From Bacteroidales bacterium (GTDB lineage Bacteria > Bacteroidota > Bacteroidia > Bacteroidales > P3), in contig CAAGNU010000370.1 in NCBI GenBank assembly GCA_900771365.1, positions 1 through 11,419 on the forward strand: a stretch of DNA of 11,419 nucleotides, read 5' to 3'. The position numbers and the translations under genes are program-made. The notes beneath the pieces were generated by a model, which was not told where the DNA came from, ran no database searches, and saw only the letters and a list, made by a program, of their open reading frames with translations. This document shows positions 1 through 8,172 of this stretch, piece by piece (the stretch's first letter is position 1; every line of letters starts with the position of its first letter).

Positions 1-158
1 TAGGGGTATGTTTCGGCTCGCAGATGCGAGCATAAATCAAAAAAGTCCATATAGCCAATTGCTGCAAATATGACTAGTTCAAGTTCAGCATTCTATAAGG
101 AATTTATTTATTCGAAACATACCCCCACCCCCTTTCCGAAAGGGGAGCAGCGAAGCCC
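1..158. repeat. Inverted-repeat element, MITE-like
   Basis: GGGGTATGTTTCG at 3-15 is the exact reverse complement of CGAAACATACCCC at 113-125, giving 13-bp perfect terminal-type inverted repeats around about 97 bp of AT-rich DNA. Just inside the left arm is a perfect 7-bp hairpin (GCTCGCA, GA, TGCGAGC; 16-31). Just outside the right arm is another (CCCCTTT, CCG, AAAGGGG; 129-145), followed by AGCAGCGAAGCCC. No transposase and no convincing target duplication is visible. A non-autonomous element or a REP-like palindromic repeat are both possible; which one is inference. The element may extend left of the window. Confidence 0.5.
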
Positions 159-202
159 AAGCACATAAGGCAATCCCAAGAAACATCCGTTAAATCGGAA
201 TA

Positions 203-312
203 CAAAACATACCCCCAACCCCTTTACTCCGTGACGCATTCCGCTACGGTCTCAAGAGCGAGCTCTTGGACGCTCCGCTTCCATGCGTTCCGAAAGGGGA
301 GCCGCGAAGCCC
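203..312. repeat. Second copy of the repeat, with a 64-bp palindromic insert
   Basis: This is a direct-orientation relative of the sequence at 113-158: both share AAACATACCCCCA, then CCCCTTT, then CCGAAAGGGGAGC and GCGAAGCCC. Here the CCCCTTT (219-225) and AAAGGGG (293-299) arms are separated by a 64-bp insertion (226-289). The insertion carries nested inverted repeats: ACGCAT (234-239) with ATGCGT (283-288), and CAAGAGC-GA-GCTCTTG (253-268). The whole could fold as one long branched hairpin. No protein is plausible here. Its role is unknown. Confidence 0.5.
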
Positions 313-662
313 TCGAACAATGGAACAATCCAAGAAAAAGAAAGGACAGCCCATAAACAAAAGACTGCCCCAAACATAAGCGACAAACAACCGCGCCAAA
401 AATGCGAGAAACGGACCGCGTCCAAAAGGTGAAAATCGGAATATCAATTTGTGAAACTTTTCAACAAAAGGGGATACCGTCCTGAGATACTTTTTGTCCA
501 AGATTCCATTTTCACAAACCTATCCACACATCCTATGGCATTATGGAAATGCCGCCCAAAGAATGGAACAATTAGTTGGCAGCGATAATGCCCGCAAGAA
601 TCCCTCAAGAATAAAGATAAAAAAATATTTATAAAAAATACCTTTATATGGATTTTTTTTCG
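313..662. other. Non-coding stretch, no gene seen
   Basis: Short open frames on the minus strand are present, but none has a recognisable domain, plausible composition or start context. A small hairpin (GGCATT, loop ATGGA, AATGCC) sits at 537-553. The stretch becomes very AT-rich towards 610-660, consistent with the upstream region of the promoter at 663-670. No RNA gene is recognised. Confidence 0.5.
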
Positions 663-678
663 TATCTTTGCCATTCAA
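663..678 (+). promoter_or_regulatory. Bacteroidota-type promoter for glnS
   Basis: TATCTTTG at 663-670 matches the Bacteroidota sigma-ABfr -7 consensus TAnnTTTG. It lies downstream of a long A/T-rich tract (610-660). A good -33 TTTG at the usual 19-21 nt spacing is not evident. Transcription would start near 676-678, giving a glnS leader of about 245 nt. The motif match is seen directly; the start site is inferred. Confidence 0.6.
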
Positions 679-730
679 AACGCTATTAATACGACAGTGT
701 AAAAACAAGATAATGAACATAATAAGCATT

Positions 731-898
731 GAGAGTTGAGAGTTGAGAATTGAGAATTGGGCGGGAGCCTTAGGTGTGACGGGGGCTATAGATAGTCTAG
801 GGTATATAGCCAATCTCAGAAATCTGGCCAATCTAGGGAATATAGGTAATCTCCAAAACCACGAATCTTCAAATCCTCAAACCTTCAAATCTCTTAAT
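731..898 (+). repeat. Short-period imperfect tandem repeats in the glnS leader
   Basis: Three blocks of imperfect microsatellite-like repeats occupy the leader. A 7-bp period (GAGAGTT twice, GAGAATT twice) spans 731-758. A 9-bp period (AATCTCAGA, AATCTGGCC, AATCTAGGG, AATATAGGT, AATCTCCAA) spans 812-856. An 8-bp period (CTTCAAAT, CCTCAAAC, CTTCAAAT, CTCTTAAT) spans 867-898. Between the first two, GGCTATA (784-790) pairs with TATAGCC (805-811). The first block is purine-rich and the last is pyrimidine/A-rich, so they could pair weakly. No known riboswitch or T-box element is recognised. Similar short-period sequence appears in other gaps of this window. Confidence 0.6.
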
Positions 899-924
899 CA
901 TAAAAACCCAAACAGACAAAATAG

Positions 925-2616
925 ATGGAAGAGAAACTGCCTCTTAATTTTTTGGAAGAAATCATTGAAAACGGCCTCAAAGAGGGGGCCTACAAATCCA
1001 TTCTGACGCGCTTCCCGCCAGAGCCTAACGGCTATCTGCACATCGGCCACGCCAAGTCGATATGCCTCAACTTCGGCCTCGCCAAGAAGTACGGGGGAAA
1101 GACGAACCTCCGCTTCGACGACACCAATCCCGTGAAGGAGGACACCGAGTATGTGGACTCTATCCAGCAGGACATCCGCTGGCTGGGCTTCGAATGGGCC
1201 AGCGTGCACTACGCCTCCGACTACTTCGACCAGCTCTACGAGTGGGCCAAGGAGCTCATCCGCCGCGGCCTGGCCTATGTGGATGACCAGACGCAGGAGG
1301 AGATACGCCTGGGCCGCGGTACCGTGACGGAACCCGGCAAGAACAGCCCCTACCGCGACCGCACGCCCGAGGAGAACCTCGACCTCTTCGAGCGCATGAA
1401 GAACGGCGAATTTGAGGACGGCTCGAAGGTGCTCCGCGCCAAGATTGACATGGCCCACCCCAACATGCAGTTCCGCGACCCCATCATGTACCGCATCCTC
1501 CACGCCGACCATCACCGCACGGGCACCAAGTGGTGCATCTACCCCATGTACGACTACGCCCACGGACAGAGCGACTCTATTGAAAACATCACCCACTCTA
1601 TCTGCACGCTGGAGTTCGACATACACCGTCCGCTCTACGACTGGTTCATCCAGCAGCTCGGCATCTGGCCCAGCCATCAGTACGAGTTCGCCCGTCTTAA
1701 CATCAACTACACCGTGATGAGCAAGCGCAAGCTGCTGCAGCTGGTGAAGGAACACTACGTGAGCGGCTGGGACGACCCGAGAATGCCGACCATCTGCGGC
1801 TTCCGCCGCCGCGGCTACACGCCGGAGAGCATCCGCAACTTCTGCGAGGACATCGGAGTGGCCAAACGCGACAACATCATCGACTATGTGCGTCTTGAGA
1901 ACAGCCTCCGCGACCATCTGAACAAGGTGGCACAGCGCCGCATGGCTGTGCTGAACCCCGTGAAGGTGGTAATCGACAACTACCCCGAGGGTCAGGTGGA
2001 ATATCTCGACGCTATCAATAATCCCGAATGCGAGGCCGACGGCAAGCGCCAGGTGCCTTTCAGCCGCGAGCTCTACATCGAGCGCGAGGACTTCATGGAG
2101 GAGGCTCCTAAGAAGTACTTCCGCCTCACGCTGGGCCGCGAGGTGAGACTGCGCTATGCCTACTTCGTCACCGCTCAGAGCGTGGAGAAGGACGCCGAGG
2201 GCAACATCACCTGCATCCACTGCACCTACGACCCCGCCACACGCGGCGGCGACGCTCCCGACGGCCGCAAGGTCAAGGGCACCCTCCACTGGGTGAGCGC
2301 TCAGCATGCCGTCGATGCCGAGGTGCGTCTGTTCGACCGCCTCTTCGCCACCGAGGCCCCAGACGAGGCCCCCGAGGGCAAGACCTTCCTCGACAACCTC
2401 AACCCCGACTCCTTGAAGGTGCTGCAAGGCTGCAAGCTCGAGCCCGCCTTGGCCGAGGCCAAGATGGTGGTGAACGAAAAGGGCATCGAGGAGCCTCAGC
2501 GCTTCCAGTTCGAACGCATGGGCTACTTCTGCACCGACCGCGACTCGACCCCCGAGCATCTGGTGTTCAACCGCTCCTGCTCCTTGAAGGACACTTGGGC
2601 GAAGATAAACGGTTAG
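925..2616 (+). CDS. glnS: Glutamine--tRNA ligase (GlnRS)
   Basis: This cytoplasmic class I aminoacyl-tRNA synthetase charges tRNA-Gln with glutamine using ATP. The 563-residue product is close to the E. coli enzyme (about 554). The catalytic Rossmann fold carries PEPNGYLHIGHAK (HIGH at 39-42). The second ATP motif is VMSKRKL (264-270), the GlnRS form of KMSKS. MYDYAHGQSDSIENITHS (about 208-225) and CTLEFDIHRPLYDW (227-240) are the amino-acid/tRNA acceptor region typical of GlnRS rather than GluRS. From about 340 to the C-terminus lies the two-barrel anticodon-binding part. The start is firm: an in-frame TAG (922-924) abuts the ATG, so no longer form is possible. It appears to be transcribed from the promoter at 663-670 with a long repeat-rich leader. 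C-ending codons dominate, as expected for a highly expressed gene. Confidence 0.97.
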   Translation: MEEKLPLNFLEEIIENGLKEGAYKSILTRFPPEPNGYLHIGHAKSICLNFGLAKKYGGKTNLRFDDTNPVKEDTEYVDSIQQDIRWLGFEWASVHYASDYFDQLYEWAKELIRRGLAYVDDQTQEEIRLGRGTVTEPGKNSPYRDRTPEENLDLFERMKNGEFEDGSKVLRAKIDMAHPNMQFRDPIMYRILHADHHRTGTKWCIYPMYDYAHGQSDSIENITHSICTLEFDIHRPLYDWFIQQLGIWPSHQYEFARLNINYTVMSKRKLLQLVKEHYVSGWDDPRMPTICGFRRRGYTPESIRNFCEDIGVAKRDNIIDYVRLENSLRDHLNKVAQRRMAVLNPVKVVIDNYPEGQVEYLDAINNPECEADGKRQVPFSRELYIEREDFMEEAPKKYFRLTLGREVRLRYAYFVTAQSVEKDAEGNITCIHCTYDPATRGGDAPDGRKVKGTLHWVSAQHAVDAEVRLFDRLFATEAPDEAPEGKTFLDNLNPDSLKVLQGCKLEPALAEAKMVVNEKGIEEPQRFQFERMGYFCTDRDSTPEHLVFNRSCSLKDTWAKING

Positions 2617-2717
2617 TTAAAAGCAAATCCCGTAATAAAAACGTCCCGATTTGAACTCAGCAACCCCAAAATTCAGAAAATAGAGACAACGCAAGAATAC
2701 TAATAATCAGTTAAGAA

Positions 2718-4124
2718 TTGAGACGAGCCATTCCATACACCCTACCCGTGGCGCTAATGTTGCTGCTAATCAGCCCGAATCTGCTGTCGTCAGGCATGTT
2801 TGTCGATGGTATGGTATATTCGTGCGTAGCCAATAATATGGCTCATGGGATAGGCTCGTTTTGGAATCCTTCTTATTCGCCGGCCATGTACGCACAGTTT
2901 TACGAGCACCCGCCATTAGCGATGGGGATGCTGGCTTTGCTGTACCGACTCATAGGCGACGGACTGTGGATAGAGAAAGCCTACGCATTGCTAATGGTGG
3001 GGCTAAGTGCCCTGCTGACAGTGAGGCTATGGAAACGGCTGACGAACGATGCCGACTACGGCTGGCTGCCGCTGCTGCTGATGGTGATGGTACCTGATGT
3101 AAGCCATTTCGCCACAAGCAATATGCTGGAGCATACGATGTCGGTGTTCGTGCTGCTCGCAGTCATCGGCATCGTCCAATCGACTGAGAGCGGCAAACAG
3201 CTGCCGCTGCTGGCTGCGGGCGCATCCCTGGCTGGTGCTCTGCTGGTGAAAGGGCCTGTTGGACTATATCCGTTGGCTCTGCCGCTGATGCTGTGGATAG
3301 CCGAACGCCTCACGACCAGCCGTCATACATACTCCTTCGTCCAGATGGTGCGAGATACCAGCCTCGTTCTGGCTGGTGCCGTGGCAGTCATTGGGATAGT
3401 ACTGCTTCTCTGTCCTGGGGCAAGGCTGTTCCTTCCGCAATACTACCAGAGGCAACTGATAGAAGGCATGTCCGATGCTACTACAAGGTCGCGCCTTTAC
3501 ATCGTGTGGCACCTCCTCGAACAACTGGTGATACCGATTGTGTCCGTGGCCGCCTGCATGGTCTGCGGCAAGAGACACAATGGCACCGCACCACAATGGA
3601 GCCGTCAGGCCGTGGCCATGTTGCTACTGACCCTCTGCGGCGTGCTACCCATGATGCTGAGTGCCAAACTGCGAGGCTACTACATACTGACCGTATATCC
3701 CTACGCCTGCATCGGCATGGCACTGCTGCTGAAACCCGTCGTAACCGTATGGCATGATCAGATGAGCGACCGAGCCAGCCGCACGCATCGCTTTGCTGGA
3801 CTGACGCTGACGGCGGTGGCCATTTTAGCCAACGTTGTGCAATCTGGCGGTTTCTGTCGCGACAAGGAACTCCAGTCGGACATGGCCATCATCTGCCCAC
3901 AGCTGGAAGTGGGCGAAGCCGTGCAGATCCCGCCCCGCATGTACACCAACTATCAGTTACATGCCTACTACTATCGCACACATCGAGTGTCGCTACACGA
4001 CCATATCGAAGGCAAGCATCTGCTGACAGACGATGCGGATGAGTTTGCACGGCTGGGGTATGACAAGCTATACGTGCCTGTCCAACTTCCAACACAACAT
4101 TATCATCTATACGAGCGAAAATAA
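2718..4124 (+). CDS. ArnT/PMT-type membrane glycosyltransferase (GT-C fold)
   Basis: This 468-residue polytopic protein has about 10 hydrophobic segments (roughly 6-25, 82-100, 116-128, 142-154, 162-194, 213-233, 263-284, 297-312, 318-337 and 357-373) and a soluble C-terminal tail. It has GT39/GT83-like hallmarks: an Asp in the first periplasmic loop (D30 in GMFVDGMVYS), the YEHPPL motif (62-67), VKGPVGLYP (177-185) and a late K-x-x-x-YYILTVYP segment (317-328). Such enzymes move a sugar from a polyprenyl-phosphate donor to lipid or protein outside the inner membrane; the acceptor here cannot be told. The start is the TTG at 2718, because an in-frame TAA (2712-2714) excludes anything longer and the first membrane segment fits. 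ATG 2757 is the alternative. C-bias is weaker than in glnS or pheT, suggesting lower expression. pheT starts 27 nt downstream, so the two may be co-transcribed. Confidence 0.8.
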   Translation: MRRAIPYTLPVALMLLLISPNLLSSGMFVDGMVYSCVANNMAHGIGSFWNPSYSPAMYAQFYEHPPLAMGMLALLYRLIGDGLWIEKAYALLMVGLSALLTVRLWKRLTNDADYGWLPLLLMVMVPDVSHFATSNMLEHTMSVFVLLAVIGIVQSTESGKQLPLLAAGASLAGALLVKGPVGLYPLALPLMLWIAERLTTSRHTYSFVQMVRDTSLVLAGAVAVIGIVLLLCPGARLFLPQYYQRQLIEGMSDATTRSRLYIVWHLLEQLVIPIVSVAACMVCGKRHNGTAPQWSRQAVAMLLLTLCGVLPMMLSAKLRGYYILTVYPYACIGMALLLKPVVTVWHDQMSDRASRTHRFAGLTLTAVAILANVVQSGGFCRDKELQSDMAIICPQLEVGEAVQIPPRMYTNYQLHAYYYRTHRVSLHDHIEGKHLLTDDADEFARLGYDKLYVPVQLPTQHYHLYERK

Positions 4125-4151
4125 AATAGAAACAAATAAACTGTTAATATA

Positions 4152-6638
4152 ATGAAAGTATCTTATAAGTGGCTTCGTGAGTATGTCGATACCGACCTCA
4201 CCCCGCATGAGCTCGACGACCTGCTCACCTTCAGCGGCCTCGAAATCGAAGGCGTTGAAAAAGTAGAGAGCATCCCTGGCGGCCTCGAACACGTGGTTAT
4301 CGCCCAGGTGCTCACCTGCGTGCCCCATCCCGACAGCGACCACCTGCACCTCACCACCGTGGATGTGGGCGGCGAGCGTCCCCTCGACATCGTCTGCGGC
4401 GCCCCCAACGTGGCGGCAGGCCAGAAGGTGGTGTGCGCCCAGATAGGCACCAAGATCTACACCTCTGAAACCGAATTTTACGAAATCAAGAAAGGCAAGC
4501 TCCGCGGCCACGTCAGCGAGGGTATGCTCTGCGCTGCCGACGAGCTGCAGCTCGGCTCCAGCCATGACGGCATCATGGTGCTGCCCGACGACGCCCAAGT
4601 GGGAATGCCCGCCAAGGAATATTTCAACCTCCAGGAGGACTACACCCTTGAGGTGGCCATCACCGCCAACCGCAGCGACGCCACAAGCCATATCGGCGTG
4701 GCCCGTGACGTGGTGGCTGTGCTCAACACCCGCAACGGTGCCGACAAGCACATCATCTGGCCCGAGGTGGCAGACCTCTCCCACCCCGCCAAGGCTCAGA
4801 AGCCCGTGGTCAGCGTCAGCGTGGAAGAGCCTGAGCTCTGCCCCCGCTACACCGGCATCACCCTCGAAAACGTGAAGGTTCAGGACTCGCCCGAATGGCT
4901 CCAGACCAAACTCCGCACCGTCGGCATCCGCCCCATCAACAACGTGGTCGATATCACCAACTTCGTACTCATGGAGGTGGGTCAGCCCATGCACGCCTTC
5001 GATGCCGACATGATTGCAGGCAACAAAGTCATCGTGAAGCGTCTGCCGCAGGACACCCCCTTCGTGACCCTTGACGGCATTGAGCGCAAGCTCGACAGCC
5101 GCGACCTGATGATCTGCAACGAGCAGGAAGGCATGTGCATCGCCGGCGTCTTCGGCGGCGAGAAGAGCGGCGTGACCGCCAAGACCACCCGCGTGTTCCT
5201 CGAAAGCGCCTACTTCGACCCCACCAGCATCCGCAAGACCAGCAAGCGCCACACCCTCAAGACCGACGCCTCTTTCCGCTATGAGCGCGGCTGCGACCCC
5301 AACATCACCGTCTGGGCACTTCAACGTGCTGTGAAGCTGCTGCAAGAGCTGGCTGGCGCTACCGTCGTCTCCGAGATGGTCGATATCTACCCCAAGCCCA
5401 TCGAGAAGGCCGAGGTCGATATCAACTACCGTCGCATCTTCAGCCTCATCGGCCAGGAACTGCCCATCGATGCCATCCATACCGCTCTCCGCTCGCTCGA
5501 CATCGAGATTGCCAGCGAGAACGCCGAGGGCTTGAAGCTTCGCATCCCCACCTACAAAGTCGATGTGTATCGCGAATGCGACGTGGTGGAAGAGATCATG
5601 CGCATATACGGCTACAACAATATCGACTTCGACGAGCGCATCAGCAGCTGCCTCTCCTTCGGCGTGAAGCCCAATCCCCGCCGCCTCCAGAACGTGGTGA
5701 GCGACCTGCTGACCGACAACGGTTTCTCCGAAATCATGAACAACTCGCTCACCAAGGCCGAGTACTTTGAGAACAACGCCGACTTTGCCGCCGAGAACAG
5801 CATCCAGATACTCAACCCCCTCAGCAAAGAGCTGAACGTGATGCGCCAGACACTGCTCTACAGCGGCCTGGAATGCGTGGTGCGCAACCTCAACTATAAG
5901 ATTCACGACCAGAAGCTCTACGAGTTCGGCCGCGCCTACCAGATGGCCGTGCCCAAAGCCGAGCAGACCGACGATATGCCCGTGACGAAGAAATACAGCG
6001 AAACCCAGCACCTCTCCATCTTCATGACCGGCAACCAGACCCCCGAAAGCTGGAAGATGGCCGTCACACCGACCGACTTCTACATGCTCAAAGCCCAGGT
6101 GATGAACATCCTGCGCCGCATGCGCGTGAACCTCACCCGCCTGCAGCTCGTGCCCGCCACCGAGCACTACTACGCCGAAGGCATCGACTTCGTGTATCGC
6201 GACAACAAGAAAGTGCTCTGCTCTCTCGGCCGCCTCAGCAAGGAGACCCTCAAACGCATGGACTGCAAGCAAGAGGTCTTCTATGCCGACATCAACTGGA
6301 GCCTCCTCCTCAAGAACTACCCCACCAAGGAGACCCTCTACGCCGAGGTGCCTAAATACCCCGAAGTGCGCCGCGACCTCGCCCTGGTCATCGACCAGAA
6401 AGTGACCTTCGCCGAAATCGAACAAGTGGCGCTCAACACCGAGAAGAAGCTCCTCAAACACGTCGGACTCTTCGACGTCTATGAAGGCAAGGGCATCCCC
6501 GAAGGCATGAAATCCTACGCCGTCAGCTTCATCCTCCAAGACAAGGACAAGACCCTCAACGACAAGCAGATTGAGACCGTCATGGCCAAGCTCCAGAAGA
6601 ACCTCGAAGCACAGCTCGGCGCCAAAGTCCGCAACTAA
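4152..6638 (+). CDS. pheT: Phenylalanine--tRNA ligase beta subunit
   Basis: This is the beta chain of the (alpha-beta)2 PheRS, which binds tRNA-Phe and edits mischarged tyrosine. At 828 residues it is full length for bacteria. In order it has an N-terminal helical part with an EMAP/OB-type tRNA-binding domain (about 40-155; HPDSDHLHLTTVDVG, CGAPNV), a B3/B4 editing domain (about 210-385; PINNVVDITNFVLMEVGQPMH at 261-281, FRYERGCDP at 375-383), B5 (about 405-490; DVYRECDVVEEIMRIYGYN at 471-489), a catalytic-like core (about 500-700), and a C-terminal FDX-ACB anticodon domain (about 733-828; YPEVRRDLALVID, then the KTLNDKQIE end). No pheS is next to it; unlinked pheS and pheT are usual in Bacteroidales. 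The ATG at 4152 begins the conserved MKVSYKWLREYV. The next gene starts 9 nt after the stop. Confidence 0.97.
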   Translation: MKVSYKWLREYVDTDLTPHELDDLLTFSGLEIEGVEKVESIPGGLEHVVIAQVLTCVPHPDSDHLHLTTVDVGGERPLDIVCGAPNVAAGQKVVCAQIGTKIYTSETEFYEIKKGKLRGHVSEGMLCAADELQLGSSHDGIMVLPDDAQVGMPAKEYFNLQEDYTLEVAITANRSDATSHIGVARDVVAVLNTRNGADKHIIWPEVADLSHPAKAQKPVVSVSVEEPELCPRYTGITLENVKVQDSPEWLQTKLRTVGIRPINNVVDITNFVLMEVGQPMHAFDADMIAGNKVIVKRLPQDTPFVTLDGIERKLDSRDLMICNEQEGMCIAGVFGGEKSGVTAKTTRVFLESAYFDPTSIRKTSKRHTLKTDASFRYERGCDPNITVWALQRAVKLLQELAGATVVSEMVDIYPKPIEKAEVDINYRRIFSLIGQELPIDAIHTALRSLDIEIASENAEGLKLRIPTYKVDVYRECDVVEEIMRIYGYNNIDFDERISSCLSFGVKPNPRRLQNVVSDLLTDNGFSEIMNNSLTKAEYFENNADFAAENSIQILNPLSKELNVMRQTLLYSGLECVVRNLNYKIHDQKLYEFGRAYQMAVPKAEQTDDMPVTKKYSETQHLSIFMTGNQTPESWKMAVTPTDFYMLKAQVMNILRRMRVNLTRLQLVPATEHYYAEGIDFVYRDNKKVLCSLGRLSKETLKRMDCKQEVFYADINWSLLLKNYPTKETLYAEVPKYPEVRRDLALVIDQKVTFAEIEQVALNTEKKLLKHVGLFDVYEGKGIPEGMKSYAVSFILQDKDKTLNDKQIETVMAKLQKNLEAQLGAKVRN

Positions 6639-6647
6639 CATCACCGC

Positions 6648-7067
6648 ATGGACAAAGGCCTCTTGAAATACGACGTGCGCGTGCTCCTCGCCCTCCAGCA
6701 AGCCATCAGCGGAAGCAAGGACTTCTTCCAATGGCTCGCCACGGCAGGCTACCCCGAGCTGGCCGCCTTCAGCAACTTCCTGCAAGACGACATCGAGGCG
6801 GAGCAATGGCTGGTGATGCACAACTATCACTGGTTAGGCATCCTCAGCCACGCCATAGACGGCGATGAGCGTTCTCGCACATGGGTCCGCAAGAACCTCC
6901 ACGAGGCCAACTTCATGTTCGTGATGGCCTGCCGCGGCGATGATAAGGCTATCTCATGGCTCAAATTCATGAAGCTGGAGGTCATCCTCCGCCTTGCCCA
7001 AGAGGTAGCCGACCTTCGCACCAAGCAGGAACTCGACAGAAGTTTCCCATACAAAATGAGATTTTGA
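6648..7067 (+). CDS. Small helical protein with 25-residue Trp repeats
   Basis: I do not recognise the family of this 139-residue, probably cytoplasmic protein with no signal peptide or membrane segment. It contains four tandem units of exactly 25 residues, marked by tryptophans at 29, 54, 79 and 104. Each unit reads roughly hydrophobic-x-x-[GD]-[DS]-x-x-x-[AS]/F-x-x-W-[LV] (SGSKDFFQWL, QDDIEAEQWL, DGDERSRTWV, RGDDKAISWL), consistent with short helical hairpins of an alpha-solenoid. The C-terminus (118-139) is charged. It starts 9 nt after pheT and ends 11 nt before the pseudouridine synthase gene, so it is almost certainly in one transcript with them; composition and codon use match pheT. 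A scaffold or binding role is possible for such repeats but unproven. Confidence 0.85.
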   Translation: MDKGLLKYDVRVLLALQQAISGSKDFFQWLATAGYPELAAFSNFLQDDIEAEQWLVMHNYHWLGILSHAIDGDERSRTWVRKNLHEANFMFVMACRGDDKAISWLKFMKLEVILRLAQEVADLRTKQELDRSFPYKMRF

Positions 7068-7078
7068 ATATAATATAA

Positions 7079-8161
7079 ATGGAACAGAATAAAGACAACT
7101 ACCGCACCCAACGTCAAGAGAACAGAGAGGGCAGCGATTCACGCAAAGAGGGCCACGAGCGCACTCATCACCGCGGCGTACGCCCCGCTTTCAGCACCAA
7201 AGGTGACGACCAGGCTCCCGCCAGAACTGGCCGTCGTCCCCGCATCTCTTCCGCTCAGAAAGTAGAAATTAACGAGGAAGGCAAGACCTACACGCCCAAA
7301 CCTCGCACCGAGAAAGGCTCCAAGCCCGCCGCACCCAAAGGTCCCCGCGCACCCAAGGCCGCCAAAGGACCCAAGAAAGCCAAGAAGCCGCGCCGTACCC
7401 CACCACCTCCCAAGACGAAGACCCCGCCTCCTATCCCCAAGGCCTACGACGGCACCATCCGCCTCAACAAATACATCGCCAACGCCGGCATCTGCTCCCG
7501 CCGCGAAGCCGACAAGCTCATCGCCGCTGGCAGCGTGATGGTGAACGGCAAGGTGATTACAGAGATGGGCTTCCAAGTGCATGAGGGCGACGTAGTGAAC
7601 TACGGCGGCGAGACCCTGCACTCCGAGCGCAAGCGCTACTTCCTGCTCAACAAGCCCAAGGGCTTCATCACCACGCTGGACGACCCACAGTGCCGCGAGA
7701 CAGTGATGATGCTTATCGACGGCGCCTGCCCCGAGCGCATCTACCCCGTCGGCCGCCTTGACCGCAACACCACAGGTCTGCTGCTCTTCACCAACGATGG
7801 CGACCTGGCCCGCCGCCTCACCCACCCTTCCACAGGCGTCTATAAGATTTATCAAGTGGAACTCGACCGCCCCGTCACCCGCGAGGACATGAAGCAGATG
7901 AAAGAGGGCATCGAACTTGAAGACGGCCCCATACAGGTGGATGACGTGCAGTATGTGGTGACCGCTAACGATAAACGCATCGTGGGCGTGGCACTCCACT
8001 CCGGCAAGAACCGCATCGTGCGCCGCATCTTCGAGCACTTCGGCTACAACGTCCACAAGCTCGACCGCACCGTCTTCGCCGGCCTCACCAAGAAGGACCT
8101 CCCCCGCGGCCGCTACCGCGAGCTCACCGAGAAGGAAGTCGGATACCTCAAGATGATCTAA
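7079..8161 (+). CDS. RsuA/RluB-family rRNA pseudouridine synthase
   Basis: This enzyme isomerises a uridine in rRNA to pseudouridine; it is most like RluB (23S) or its relatives RluE/RluF/RsuA, and which uridine is modified cannot be read from sequence. The 360 residues comprise a disordered, basic, Pro/Lys-rich N-terminal extension (1-122), an S4 RNA-binding domain (about 127-175; IRLNKYIANAGICSRREADK), and the catalytic domain (about 183-360). The active-site motif GRLDRNTTGLLLFTND contains the catalytic aspartate D228, and NKPKGF (191-196) and the later GKNRIVRRIFEHFGY segment are family hallmarks. The extension makes it longer than E. coli RluB (about 290) and is common in Bacteroidota. 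The start ATG lies 11 nt after the preceding gene with only A/T-rich sequence before it. A large stem-loop follows the stop. Confidence 0.92.
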   Translation: MEQNKDNYRTQRQENREGSDSRKEGHERTHHRGVRPAFSTKGDDQAPARTGRRPRISSAQKVEINEEGKTYTPKPRTEKGSKPAAPKGPRAPKAAKGPKKAKKPRRTPPPPKTKTPPPIPKAYDGTIRLNKYIANAGICSRREADKLIAAGSVMVNGKVITEMGFQVHEGDVVNYGGETLHSERKRYFLLNKPKGFITTLDDPQCRETVMMLIDGACPERIYPVGRLDRNTTGLLLFTNDGDLARRLTHPSTGVYKIYQVELDRPVTREDMKQMKEGIELEDGPIQVDDVQYVVTANDKRIVGVALHSGKNRIVRRIFEHFGYNVHKLDRTVFAGLTKKDLPRGRYRELTEKEVGYLKMI

Positions 8162-8172
8162 TAGAAAGATTA

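Noticed and set aside
244..674. Small minus-strand ORFs in the left non-coding region
   Set aside because: Their composition is Phe/Leu/Ser/Arg-rich as expected of chance frames. They run through the palindromic repeats and the promoter, and show no family motif.
731..924. T-box or other known riboswitch before glnS
   Set aside because: No specifier or antiterminator T-box motif and no terminator hairpin with a T-run were found, and T-boxes are not typical of Bacteroidota.
743..1006. Leader ORF overlapping the glnS start
   Set aside because: It starts at TTG, and its Asn/Leu-rich repeats simply translate the 9-bp DNA periodicity. It runs into glnS out of frame and has no recognisable domain.
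4107..6830. Very long minus-strand open frame opposite pheT, with similar ones opposite glnS (898-2559), the pseudouridine synthase (7139-8452) and the PLP enzyme (8991-10274)
   Set aside because: These are by-products of the strong C/G third-position bias. The antisense products are low-complexity His/Val/Ala/Gly/Leu-rich sequences with no domains, while the plus-strand frames encode complete recognised enzymes.
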